From Primulina eburnea (Eukaryota; Streptophyta; Magnoliopsida; Lamiales; Gesneriaceae), in the NCBI RefSeq assembly GCF_022965805.1, contig NC_133101.1, positions 44,367,642 to 44,431,641 on the forward strand: a stretch of 64,000 bases of DNA, written 5' to 3'. Below, piece after piece: positions 10,801 to 25,119 of the stretch. The notes under the pieces were generated by a model. That model did no database searches. It saw nothing but the letters and a program-made list of their open reading frames with translations, and was not told the origin of the DNA. Each line of letters begins with the position of its first letter. Position 1 is the stretch's first letter. The position numbers and the translations under genes were made by a program.

Positions 10801-13800
10801 TGTAAATCTGCTGAGTTTGTTTACAGCATAAGCAATATCTGGACGAGTGCAGTTCATGAGATACATCAGACTGCCTATGATCTTCGAATACTCTAATTGA
10901 GATATGGGTTCACCTTTATTTTTGGAAAGATGCAAACTTGGATCTACAGGTGTTTTGATCAAGGACATATCATTCGCATTATATTTTTCCAATATTTTCT
11001 CAATATAGTGAGATTGCGACAAAACACGTCCTTCCGATGTTTTGGTGACTTTTATTCCCAAAATGACATCTACTTCTCCCATATCTTTCATATCGAAGTT
11101 TTTTGTTAACATCTTCTTAGTATTCTTGATGATATTGATATTGCTTCCCACAATTAACATATCATCGACGTACAAGCATACCATCACATATGCTTCAGGT
11201 GTGCCTTTGATGTAAATACATTTATCACACTCGTTAATTTTGAAGCCATTTGACAACATAGTTTTGTCAAATTTTTCATGCCATTGTTTTGGCGCTTGTT
11301 TAAGCCCATATAATGACTTAACGAGTCTACACACTTTTTTCTCTTGTCCAAGAACTATATACCCTTCGGGTTGTTCCATATATATTTCTTCCTCAAGTTC
11401 CCCATTGAGGAATGCCGTTTTCACATCCATTTGATGTATTTCTAGGTTATGTAATGCCGCAATTGCTATCAATACACGAATAGATGTTATTCTCGTCACT
11501 GGCGAGTATGTATCAAAATAATCAAGACCTTCCATTTGTCTATATCCTTTGGCTACTAATCTAGCCTTATATTTTTCAATAGATCCATCGGTCTTGTATT
11601 TTCTTTTAAGAATCCACTTGCATCCTAATGGTTTATTTCCCGGAGGAAGGTCAACCAATTCCCATGTATGATTTTGCAAGATAGATTCTATCTCACTGTT
11701 CATTGCCTCCTTCCAAAAGGGGGCTTCAGGACTTGATAGTGCTTCACTAACTGTCCTTGGTTCATTTTCCAACATATAAGTTAGAAAATCAGGGCCAAAG
11801 GTCTTTGCTGTTTTAGCCCTCTTACTACGTCGTGGTTCTTGTTGTTCTTCTTGAACTCCACCGCTCGTAGTTTCATAAGTCCTTTTTCGAGAACTTATTT
11901 CCTTATTTTCTTTACAAGGAAATGTTGTTTCAAAGAAGACAGCATTCCTTGATTCAATAATTGTTCCTTCATGCACATCGCTTATTTCAGATTTATGTAC
12001 CAAAAATCGATATGCACTACTATTATTTGCGTATCCAATAAATATGCAATCTACTGTCTTTGGTCCAATTTTTACTTGTTTTGGTTTTGGCACTTCAACT
12101 TTTGCCAAACACCCCCACACTTTTAAATATTTGTAGGAAGGCTTGTGGCCTTTCCATAATTCATAAGGAGTTTCGTCCTTAACTTTGTGTGGTATTTTAT
12201 TAAGAATGTAGTTGGCTGAAAGGATTGCTTCCCCCCACAAGTTTTGGGGTAATCCTGAACTCAATAACATTGCGTTCATCATTTCTTTAAGAGTGCGATT
12301 TTTCCTTTCAGCAACACCATTTGATTGTGGTGAATATGGTGCAGTAGTTTGATGAATAATGCCACTTTCGCAACAAAATTCGTCAAATGGTGCTCCATAT
12401 TCTCCACCTCTATCACTACGAATAATTTTTATTCGTTTAGTCAATTGGTTTTCAACCTCATTCTTATAGTGTTTAAACACTTCGAGAGCCTCATCTTTGC
12501 TATGTAGCAAATAGACATAACAATACCTTGTGCAATCATCAATGAAAGTAATGAAATACTTTTTTCCTCCTCTAGTTTGCACAAACTTCAAATCACATAA
12601 ATCAGTGTGAATTAACTCTAGAGGAGTTGTATTTCTTTCCACGGATGGAAACGAGGCCTTTTTAAATTTTGCCTCAACACAAATCTCACATTTGTGTTTT
12701 TTGTTTATGTCAATTGAAGGCAATAAATTTAAATTTACTAGCTTACGTAGTGAATTATAACTTACATGACCCAAACGATCATGCCATAAATCACACGACT
12801 CAACCAAGTAAATTAAATTGATACTTTTATTGCTTTCAATGGTACGAAGTACATTCATCGCATTCAGTTTGAAAAGGCTCTTTTCTAGATAGCCTTTTCC
12901 TACAAACATATCATTCTTAGATAGTACAAATTTGCTAGAATGAAACACTAGTCTAAATCCAGCCTTGACAAGTGCTGATCCCGACACAAGATTCTTTCGA
13001 ATATCCGGAACATGTAGCACATCAATAAGAGTTAGTTCTTTGCCGGATGTCATCTTGAGCACCACTTTTCCAAGTCCCACGATTTTTGACGTAGTAGAGT
13101 TACCCATGAAGAGTTGTCGTCCACTAATCGGGGTATAGGTAGAGAACATCTCCTTTTCAGCACAAACATGCCTTGTTGCTCCTGTATCAATGAACCATTC
13201 TTTTGGATTGTCCACTAGATTGGATTCAAACACAACAGCAGAAAGCATGAGATCCGTCATGTCATTTGACAATTTCTCATCTTCGGTGATGTTCACTTGG
13301 TCCCTTGACTTCTTTTGATTACCTCGGCAATCTCGTGCCAAATGGTTAGGCTTGCCACAATTGTAACAATTGCCTTTAAACTTTTTGGTCTTTCCTTTCT
13401 TTGGACCATTTCCTTGGTGCTTTCTTTTCTTGCTAGCATTTTGTTCCACCAAATTTGCTCTCGCCTCAAAGTTGCTCTTTCCGGCCTTCCTTTCGGATGC
13501 CCTGTTGTCCTCCTCAATTCTTAGGCGCACAATCAAGTCTTCAAGATTCATCTCTTTGCGTTTATGCTTGAGATAATTCTTAAAATCTTTCCACATAGGA
13601 GGCAACTTTTCAATCATGGCCGCCACTTGGAATGAATCACTAAGAGTCATTCCTTCCGAATGAATTTCTTGCAGAATTACTTGTAACTCTTGCACTTGGG
13701 CCATAATTGATTTGGAATCAATCATCTTGAAATCCAAGAATCGTCCGACAATGAATTTCTTCAAGCCGGCATCCTCGGATCTATACTTCTTGTCAAGTGA

Positions 13801-15116
13801 CTCCCACAATTCTTTTGATGTTTTCACTTGACAATACACGTTGTATAGTGCATTGTCTAGTCCATTCAAAATATAGTTTTTGCATAGGAAGTCGCTATGA
13901 TTCCATGCATCAACGGCTGCCCTCTTTTGAGTATCTTGTTCTCCTTCATCAACAGTAGGTGGATCTTCTTTGAGGAATTTCGCCAAAGCTAAGGTGGTCA
14001 AGTAGAAGAGCATTTTTTTGTTGCCACCGCTTGAAATCAACACCATGGAACTTTTCAGGTTTTTCTCCATGATGGACAGTTGGAGGAGTCGTTGTACTTG
14101 TTGAGGCCATTTTAGTTCAAATATCGTTTTAAGATTGTTGGTATGATATTCTTTTGATTTGGGAAATCTCGGGATAGAAATGGGTGAACCAAATGGCTAG
14201 TAGAAAAATAGTCGAGGCAAGAGTTTGACTCTTTTTCCTTAAAACGATATTGCCCCGCCCCGATGCTTACGGTTGTTGGCAATTCGTTTCCCAAGATACA
14301 ACGACTACGGCTTTAAAATAGTAGCACTACAAATTTCAAAGCCACACGAACTTGAGATGTTTAGAACGCTATCAAGATGGTATGCAAACTTTCTAATTTC
14401 GAATTCTAAGCGTTAAACTTAAAAATCCAATTCCAAGAGTTTATATCTTGCAAAACTTGGATTTAAGCGCAAATGCTTAAAAAACTCAAAACTAGAAGAC
14501 AACTCTCAAATTTAATCCCAAAGTTCGAATTAAGCGTATAAGCTTAGAAAATTCAAACTCAAGATTTTATATCTTGAAAGTTTGAACTTTAAGCGCTAGT
14601 GCTTAAAATTCGCATAAAGAATTAAACTTGAGAGAGAAGGAGAAGAAGAGAAAATGAGCAATGAATGCAAATAAGAGATGTGCTATTTATAGAAAATGAA
14701 AAGCCTCCATTAAGTGATGCACCACTTCATATCATTGAATCAAAACCAATCTTGGCCATTCGGCCAAGACCAAATAGGCGCCTCTTGAAAGAGGCGCCAC
14801 ATTCACTGAATCACACGGCCAAATATGGCCGTGTGATTCCAATTTTTTATTTTTATAAAATAAATTATATATATATATATATATATTATATAATATTACA
14901 ATATAATAATATATTATAATATAATAATATATTATATATTATAATAATATATATGTATATATATAATCCTTTCGATTCAATCTTTTCATTCGATAAAATT
15001 TGAACTCAATTAATTTCTCATTCACCCTTATTGGTAATCGAGAAATATTTCCGTTCGCTACGTAGCTCGTTCGAATTATTTTATCGATTCTAAATGAGTA
15101 CAAAACTCATTTTTCT

Positions 15117-15186
<70 letters not shown>

Positions 15187-18100
15187 GTACAAAATCGAAT
15201 GTTTCTCGTTTTATCAAAAGCTATAGTTAATGGTAACGGTGCAACTCAAATCTTTTAAATAGTATAACATCTCAAGCATCATGTTTCGATTGCTCTACCT
15301 AACAGAAACAATTATTGTACCAAACAATCTATCTCTCTATAATTGCATTTCTTGCCATCAAACAGAATCAATCTCGTTATCAATTATAGGACCAAACACT
15401 TGCAGCTTTATAAAAGATTATAGCTGGTAGTAACGGTATAATTCAAATATTTTAAACGGTAAAACTCAAACATCATAGTTTGATTGCCCTACTTACTAGA
15501 GAAGTTATTGTAGCCAACAAATAATCACATCTTATGGATTTTCAATATAGGTGACAATTTTTTTAAAAAAAAAATTTAAAAAAGCTCGCAGTAAATCCAT
15601 TTGTCATAATGCATTTATGAAGGGGTTGATAAAAAAAAATGGCTAATTAGGATAAGGAAGAATAAGAAATAATGTTATTCTGAATCACATAGAGATGTGA
15701 ACTCATGGATAGCTGTATTCTTGAACCACTGAGGGTCATACAAGTCTCGGTTTTTGTGTTCCCGTTGAGATAGTCAAAGTTCAAGGAATTAAATTTGGCA
15801 ACTGTAGTTTGATGAAAATCAATCAGAATGTGTATAAAAGAGTTTATAAGTTGATTACATATGATGAAAGAAATTGAAGTTAGCTTAACTACAAATTAGG
15901 AGAAAAAAAAAGTGTAACTGCCTATTTTTGTGAAGGAGTTCACAAAATTGACGGCCGTCAAAAATAGAAATTTTTAATTTTCATTATATGAATAAGATTT
16001 ATATCCTTGATACATCAGCGATATCAAATCGTCTATCGAAGTTATAATGAGTTCATGATTATTCATTTAGTAAAATTGTAATTTACTAATTAAATAATAT
16101 TATTATTAGTAGTCACTACTAATATATACAAAATTCTCTTAAATTATTCTAGATGGACTAGAATTAATCAAAGAAATTAAATAATTGTTATATAATTTTA
16201 ATTAATACGTCTATGCATATTAAATGTGCATGTATATATATATATATATATATATTAAATGGAGTTATAAATATGTTTATGTAAAAAATATACATGATCA
16301 GAAGTTGATTAATAAATAACATAGTAATATGAGCATTTTAATTAATAAAATTAAGAATCCTAATGACATTAGGATTAGGAACCTAGTAACATAGGACTTG
16401 TCCATTTTAAATAAATATATTGTCGTTGATAACGCATAACATAACAATAATACACAACACAAAAGCTTCTCTCGTCATACATCAAACTTTCGGCCATCAC
16501 AAGCTTTTGAAATAAGATATCTCGACGGTGAGTTTCTTCAACCTCACAGACTCGTTGCCGCCGCACCGACTCCAAATTTCTGAAATTATTATGTCCTAGT
16601 CTCAACGCAAAATATGTTTGTGATTTCTAGTGCAATCCAAACAAGGAACAGAGTCTCCGATCTTGGACTTAATTTGACGATCAAATGAGAGAGATCTGTT
16701 CGAAGGGATATACATGAAAGACCAACTCCGCTAATCTAGGAGTGGTTCGGTTTGATAAAAGCAAATGTAAAATTTCAAAACACCCTATGGATGTTTAAAT
16801 TTATACGACATACATGGAAAGTTCGAGCGTCGAAACTAAAAATTTAAAACTTCTAATGCGCCTTGGATGATAGAAAACGGTACATCAACAATGGTATCAG
16901 AGTGAAAGTATCTCAATAGTATGTTTTATTTAAAAACATGTTGAGATTATTAGTTCTAACCATGTTTGAAGTTCCTGAAAAATAACCGCTTCTGAAATTC
17001 ATTTAAAAAAAATCTCGCGGCTGGCTGGTAAAGTTCCATGCAGCGCGTGCGGGCAGCGCACTGCGTACCAAATTTTTTAATTTTTTTTAAAGGTCGTGAG
17101 GTCGATGCTCGAACAATCTGGGAATCGGGTAATCACCCTGCTCGAACTTTTCAGACAATGCATAAGGGCTCGTGCAGGTGCCCTAAATGGTCTCAGCTGT
17201 CCTGACGTATTTTTCAAAAAATTTAGAAATTTTTTGGCCAAAATTGATATTTTATTAAAATCGATCAAATCAAACTGCAAAATTAAATTGTGATTAAATT
17301 ATTAAATTTTCTCACGAAATAATTAATTAGAATTGAATTTTATTTATTTGTGGTAAAAGATGTTTGTACAATAAATTTAATTAATTGAAGTTAAATAAAA
17401 GATTTTGTTTAACTCAATATTGATAGTGGTTAGTGATAATTTACAAGATACATGATTTGATGATAATATGTGATATTATGAAATTAATATAATATTTAAT
17501 ATTATATGATAAAAAGATGATCGAGAACAATGACCAATTTGCAAAGTGTATGTTAAGATATTTTACATGTTATTTTTAATTATTAAAAGTGGGACTAGTT
17601 TATGGCATGTTTCCACTCCGTAAATTTATATCGCAACTTACCATGTAAATTTAATATAAATATTATATTTAGCGGGAGATCAAGATTTGAACATGGTGGG
17701 CCAGATAATCGAAAAGAATTTTTAATATCGAAGACAGGTAAAATATTAGAAGTTTATGTTATATTGCATTTGCATTCCTACATTTACCTAGGTTTGGAAA
17801 AGGATCCATATATGGCTAATATGGATCAATTAACTCTCGGTTATCGATCATCCGTCATTATTTATAATACACGTGATATATTATAAATAAGCAGTATGTG
17901 TGTTATTATTAATATAATAACGTGAGTTTCATGAATATGGCAAACATAGAAACAAACATGGCACAAGATTTTAGAATTAATGCTGAGAAAATGTTTTAAA
18001 ATAAAATCTTTCATTTTGGATCTTGATAAGATCTAAAATTTAAATCAAGCCCCTTAAAAAGAAATGTTTAAAAAAAGTTTAATACTTCCTTGCCTTCTTT

Positions 18101-21100
18101 TCAACTACCGTTGAATGATGAATGCTGCCCACGGTCAGTGTTTGGCTCATATTATTGGGGAGATCTAAACGCCGAAAAGTTGTTACTCCTAGTGACATTT
18201 TTTATGTGAACTACGTGAAACTCCCATGATATCAACTCATATTATTGGGGGATCACATGGCGACCATCCACTAAGCTTCGACATTTATAGGTCGGGCTTG
18301 ACACTTGAAGAGAAAGTGGACCCCTCCTCAAACGTGAGGCAAAATTATGTGAGAGTTGCTAAGAGTAGTTATTGAGCTCTACGTTTTGGAAATTGTGATT
18401 GACTAATATTATTCGGGATCATATTCTAGCAATTGGGCCTTACGTACTCATTAACAAAATTAGGTTTCCCATTTTCATCAAAAGATGGTGAAAATGTCAA
18501 AATAATGGAAGGAAATTCATACAAGAAAAAGTCCATATTTTATGTTTTACAAAATATTTTAAAATATTCAGTGATGTTTATTGCGCTTCCTTTTCAGTAT
18601 ATTTATGATTTCTTCACGAAATGGTAAATATACAGTGATACTCAGTCAAAACAAGTTAACTAGACATAACTATAACAACTGGTTGAGAAACTTAAAAATA
18701 GTTTTAAATTCCGAGAAAATAGCATATGTGCTCAAGAAAGCTTCTCCAAAAGAGGCTGATGCTAATGCCCCTCCTGAAGAATTGGTTAAGCTTGAGAATT
18801 AGTTGTACCATGATCTACAAGATATGAGCTATGTGTTGAATTCTATGTCAAACGAGTTACAGATGTGGTTTGAGGAAGCTGTGAATGCTTATAACATTTA
18901 TGGTCACCTGCAAGAGTTGTATGGTGAATAAGGTAAACTACCGTCAAAGTGCTCATAACATCATGCCTGCGAGAAGGGGTCAACTTCATGAGCATGGTGT
19001 GAGGATGAATGAGCTCATTGATAAGTTAGTCGGCCTGGATTTGTTATCCCGAATGAACTATCCACAGACATTCTGCTGATGTCACTGCCATTTTTGTTTG
19101 ATGGGTTTGTGGTGAGCTTCAATATAAACAACTTGGAGGTCAGCATTGAAGAGTTGGTCAACTTGTTTACTAGTTATGAAACCACCATCTAAAAGGAAAA
19201 ATCTATTTTCCTCGTGGGCTCTTCGTGAGTGACAATGAAAGGCCCAAAATTGAAATGGAATAAACGTTCTGCTCCTTCGAAGAAAAAAAACCCAATAAGA
19301 ATCAGACTTCTAGTATTTATAAAGAGCCTACAAATCCCAATAAATTATAAAATGTTTGCTTCTACTAAAAGAAGCCTACACATTAGAAGCGCAATTGCAA
19401 GGAATCTCTTGCCCATAAGGGATTTAGTGACGGTATGCTTTACATTGAACTAAATATCTCAATTAATTGAAACTATTAGGTATCATATACTTGATGTGGT
19501 TCATATCTATACAATGATTTGAAGACGATGACAAGAAGTAGAAGGATAAGGAAGGTGAAACAATGGATCAAGAATTGCTGCAAAGGCAGGCCATAAGAGA
19601 TGTTTATTTAATATTAAACAATGGTTTTAAGTTTTTTTAGATATGTTATATGTTCCAGACTTGTATAAAAACATTATTTCCATTTCTATGATTGATAAAT
19701 ATGTATTTTCTTGTTTATTTGATAAAAGTGTTTGTTATATTTACAAGAATGGAAGTTTATTGAGAACATATGATATACAAAACGATCTCTATAAAAAATA
19801 AAATATATTAATATTTACAAGAATGAAAGTTTATTTGGAACATATGAAATACAAAACGATCTATATAACTTAAAAAATATATCAAAACAATTATGTCCAA
19901 GTAAACACGATATCAGCAACAACGAAGAAAAGAAAGCAAGATAGTCTAAATCAAGCACACTTGTGATATGCTAAGCTATGACATATTTACCTAAGTACGC
20001 TGAAACTGAAACTGATCAGGCTTCGAATTGATGAGTTACCAGCTTAAACTGAAGCTATCGAGATGTAAACTGAAAGTGCCAACTAATTGATCGAACTGAA
20101 CCGGTACAACTGAAGTATCAAGAGAAATTCAACTGATTGCCAGCTGATAGGTGGTTCAACATAAAACCTTCAGAAGACCGGCCAGCTAATGAAGTGTTCA
20201 ACTGATTAAGAGCCCAACTGACCAGTTTAACTAAATCAATGAAATCTGTTTAGCTGACGATTCAACTAATTTAGCTTCACCAGTTCAACTGATACCATTC
20301 TGTCATGCTCCGAACCCAAGCTCACGCCTGCGTGACTGCACAATGGGCCCCTATAGCAACTACTTCGTATTCGTCCTCGCTTTACAAAAATGATTAATCC
20401 AAGTTGCTATAGAAGTCCATTGTAAGCCATTATAAACTCATTTTAAATCTTTCATTTTTAAGATGTGGGATAAGGATATCACAATCACCCCTCCTTCCAA
20501 ACGCGACGTCCTTGTCGCGGCCTGACCACTCGATCCACTAGCCCCGAGAATCTAGAGGTGGCTCATACAGGTTCAAGTGGTGGCTCTCATCATGTAGCTC
20601 TTTGTCCCGCTGGTTCAAGAGGTGGCTCCCATGCACGTAGCACTTTGCCCGGCATAGCACTTATTTCTCGGTGTTCCATGCCGATGACCGGCTCTGATAT
20701 CATTCTATTACGCTCCGAGCCCAAGCTCGCGCCTGCGTGACTGCACAATGGGCCCCTATAGCAATTACTTCGTATTCGTCCTCGCTTTACGAAAATAATT
20801 AACCCAAGTTGCTATAGAAGTCCATTGTAAGCCATTATAAACTCATTTTAAATCTTTCATTTTTAAGATGTGGGAAAAAGATATCACAAAAACTATTGTA
20901 CGATCAAGTTAAAATAAGAGAAGTCACAGCAGCGCTTAAAGCCATATGTTCCAGATATCTATTTTGGGGAAAAAATTCAAAATGCAACGGATTCATTCAC
21001 TGAGTCTCACTGTACGTTTAGCCAAATGCCTATAATTAGAATCCGAAGCTTAATGAAGACGTTGATGGAGTTGATGAGTGAAAAGATAAAATACAGATAG

Positions 21101-24100
21101 GGCACGCATAATGCTTATCAGCTTTAAAGAAGCAATCAGCCCAGATGGAATACTTCAACGTGTTATCAGCTAAGTTTTAGAAGCATATTTCCCTCAGTGT
21201 GTGAGAACACCTTTCGGGTAGTTTTCAGAGATTAGTTCACACACACACACACCCCACCACTCTAATTCCATCTTGCACAAAGATGTAAAACATGTGGATG
21301 TAGTCTTTGACACACAGACGTTAAACAAGTGTTGGCTGGAAGGTGATGCCATCGGTCTAGGCCAGGAGTTCAGGTAGGCAGTGGAGTAAGTCCTAAGCTG
21401 AGTGGGTTTGTACAAGCCATTGTATAGATCAAACTTTTCTAGTGGATCCTACCCGAGGTGGTAAAGAGGATGACGTAGGAGCAGTTGAAGTCTCTGAACA
21501 TTCATAAACATATTTTGTGTTATTTCTGTTTAACTGCTTGTTTTTTTTTTAACTGATTGATCGATTCAAGTGATATCAGTTTAGTTCTGTCCATAATTGA
21601 ACTGATACAAGCCAGAACATATCCTATGTAATTTTCAGTTATTCAGTTACACGGATTAACTTTCTTAACAAAGGATTATTTCGAGTGTCTTCCACTTGGT
21701 TGAAAACTAAACTCGATCTAATTCATCGGTGTTTATATTCTTAGAACACGAGCTATTGCAGCTCATTGAGAATAATGTGTTTGAAGCACTTCAAGGTGCC
21801 CATCACATGATCCATCAATTACGTTTAGTGGTGACTACTCGAGGTATGAGTATGTGTGTTTAATGAAATAAAAGTCTGAAGCCTTAGAAAATTTCAAAGA
21901 ATTCGAAGCTGAAGTTGATAAACAATTAAGAAAGAGTACTAAAACACTTTGAACTGATCGAGTTGGAGAATAATTAAGTTCTGAGTTTTAAGACTACCAT
22001 AAGAAGAATGAGATTATCTCACAGTGGGCTCCCTCTGCCACACTTCAGTTGAATGGTATGTCAGAGCGTCGTAATCAGACATTGATGCCTATGGTTTGAT
22101 CTATGATGAGACTCATTGAATTGCCGCCATCTTTTTTGGGATTTGAGAATGAAACAGCGGAAAAGTTTTTGAACCAAGTCTATACAAAGGCAGTGGATAA
22201 AACACCATATAAGATATGAATAGGAAAGCCACCCAAATATTATTTCTTTAAAATATGGGGATGTCATGCTAGCGTGAAGCAGACAGTGAGAGACAAATCT
22301 GATAGTAGAGTCAATTTGTGCTATTTTGTAGGATACACAAAGAATTTTGTTGGATATTACTTCTATGAACCCAATGAAACACATGTTTTTATTTCAATGA
22401 ATCTCACCTTTTTAGAGAAGGAGTTTCTATTAGATAGAAAACTCGGGATGATAGAACTCAAATATATTCGGGAACCACCCACTTATGAAATACAAGAATC
22501 CATACTCCAACAGCTAGTTAAAGAAACACATGCTCTTAGGAGATTCGAAAGTGTCTTAAGCCTGCCATTCCTGGAAGTGATCCAAGACATTTCAAAGAAT
22601 CATTGTGTGATGTAAGTTATTCTAAATGGCTTAAATCCATGTAGTCCGAGATATAGTCCATGTACTCGAACCAAGTATGGTCCTTAGTAGATTCACCTTA
22701 CGGAATTATTCCCATAAGATGCAAATAGTGATATAGAAGGAAACTTGGGGCGGATGGGAAGGTAGTGATCTTAAAATCGAGATTGGTAGCATAATAATAG
22801 GCTCAAATGCAGGTATTGACTATGAGAAAACTTTTTCTCCAGTCCATTAGGTTACTGCTAGCTATAACAGCATGGTATGACTATGAAATATGACATATGG
22901 ATGTGAAGAAAGTGATCCTTAATTGTGACTTTGAGGAAGAGATTTACATGTGTCAACCCGAAATATTCACATTAGTAGGAAGTGAGCATAATGTATGCAA
23001 ACTTCAAATATCCATCTATGGGCTCAAGCAGGCATCTAGGAGCTGGAACCATATTTGACAGCACTATCAAACAGTTTGATTTTTCAAATAATCCTGAGGA
23101 ACCTTGTGCATACAAAAAGGTTATTGGGAGTTCATTGACATTCCTAGTACTTTATATTGATGACATGATACTCATTGGGAATGATGTTGAGATGTTGCAA
23201 ACGACCAAAGGATTGGTAACTACTAAATTCTCCATGAAAGATATGGGTGAAGCATCCTATGTATTGGGGATTAAAAATATATAGGAATAGATCAAATAGG
23301 ATACCAGGTCTCACTCGGTCCACATATAATATTGATATCATACGAGGAGATTCTCTATTAAGTAGTCCAATATAAGACATCTCCCAATGTGTCATGGTGT
23401 GATTTTATCCAAGTCGATGTACCCTAAGATTGATGAAAAGATAGAAACCATGAGCCGCATTCCATATGGGTCGTCTCTGTAGGTAACATTGTTGTTGATC
23501 CACTGACGAAAGACCCTACTAGGATCATTGTTTGAGAAACATTATTAAGCAATGTGTCTAAGTTCTATGGGTAGTTGGCTATATGACAAGTGAGAGATTG
23601 TTAGAGTGTAGTTGTCCAGCGAGTCAACTTGTGGCTTGAGCTTTATTGACTCTAATGTGAAAACGATCTATATTTTAATAATATTTTAAGATTTTATGCA
23701 ATTATGATATTTACTTTATCTATTTACTCATGCAAACTATATAGATACAATCCTTGAATATATACAAGGTAGCAGCATGAGGTGTGCCTCTCAATATAAA
23801 ATAATGAAACTAAATCGAAAGTGCACCATATATTCGAAACATATTCCTAGTTGAATCAGTCATCGCCTAAAATAAGGATCAAGGTCTATTTTGAGATTAG
23901 CATCTGTGATGTAAACTTCATGTTTCATTGGTAATGACATTAAGATTTCCATTCATACAGATGAGGGATCCCAGACTGTCCAAGTGGTTATAACTTGCTG
24001 AGTTGAATAGTTCACGGTTATGGTTGTATATAATTAGTCCTTTGATCTGGGACAACGTAAAGGATCTACGTAATAGCGTTCATTCTGATTCGTTTACCGA

Positions 24101-25058
24101 CTCCCTTGAAAGTCATCAGATGACGAATTTGGCTGTAGTTTTGAAATATGTAAGAGCTAATGCATTGTATTCGAGGATTCACCATTTGCCTACAGGTGAA
24201 GATATCCTTATGATCTGATGAGTTAATGATGAGAGGTCTATGGAAATATTAAAATATGTGCATTTTAAAAAGGTCTTTCCTAAGTTTCACATATCAAGGG
24301 AGGAATTTCGATATATCAATGGTTGCATATTCGATCGGGATATATGAATAGAAGAAATCGTACTTTACGCTAACCATAACTTAAATTTCTTGCAAGCATT
24401 ATAAGCGATACCTATGGGATCATGGTAAGAGATCATGGAGAAATTCTACTAGACGCTCTTACCATGATCCGATGGGTGCAATATAAATGAGTTCTGACAT
24501 TCTTGATCAAAGCGTTAATGAAAAGACTATGGCTAATTAGGGTAAGCCTGAATAAGAATAAATGTGAATCACATGTAGATGTGAGCCCACAAATAGTTAT
24601 ATCCCTGAACTATTGAGGGTCACATAAGTATCGGATTATGTTTTTCCGTTGAGAAAGTCAAAGTTCAAGTAGTTGAATTTGGCAAATGTTGTTTGATTAA
24701 GATAAAAAAAAAAGAATTCTATAAAAAAAATTATAAGTTAATTTCATATGATGGAAGAAATGAAAATTAGCTTAACTGCTAATTGACAAAGGAGAGTGGA
24801 AATGCTTGTTTTGGTGAAAGAGTTCACAAATTGGAAAATGGAAATTTTGATACCGAAATTTTCGATTTTCAACATATTAACAAGACTTGTATCTTTGATA
24901 TATCATCGATGTCAGATCGTCGATCGTAGTTATAATAAGTTTACAATTATCTATTTAGTGAATTTTTAATTTACTAATTAGATAATAATATTCGTAGTAG
25001 TGAATACTAATATCGACAAAATTATAATAAAATACTCTACAGAGGTCTATAATTAATC

Positions 25059-25119
<61 letters not shown>

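Larger units (their letters stand above)
8682..15120 (-). mobile_element. Ty1/copia retrotransposon K, complete and young
   Basis: LTRs at 8682-9668 (987 bp) and 14136-15120 (985 bp) seem identical apart from one AT-dinucleotide length change. They enclose a single 1282-codon gag-pol frame on the minus strand. The element is flanked by TATAT on both sides (8677-8681 and 15121-15125), a TSD inside an (AT)n run of SWEET intron 4. On its own strand the LTR reads TGTTAGAAAAATGAG...CATACCAACA. Near-identical LTRs imply a recent insertion. The usual Met-tRNA primer site is not seen after the 5' LTR. Confidence 0.93.

Noticed and set aside
16375..16605. Related minus-strand frames in B LTRs (16375-16605 and 25172-25549)
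   Set aside because: Similarity is explained by the two LTRs being copies of each other; they are antisense to the element and lack any domain.
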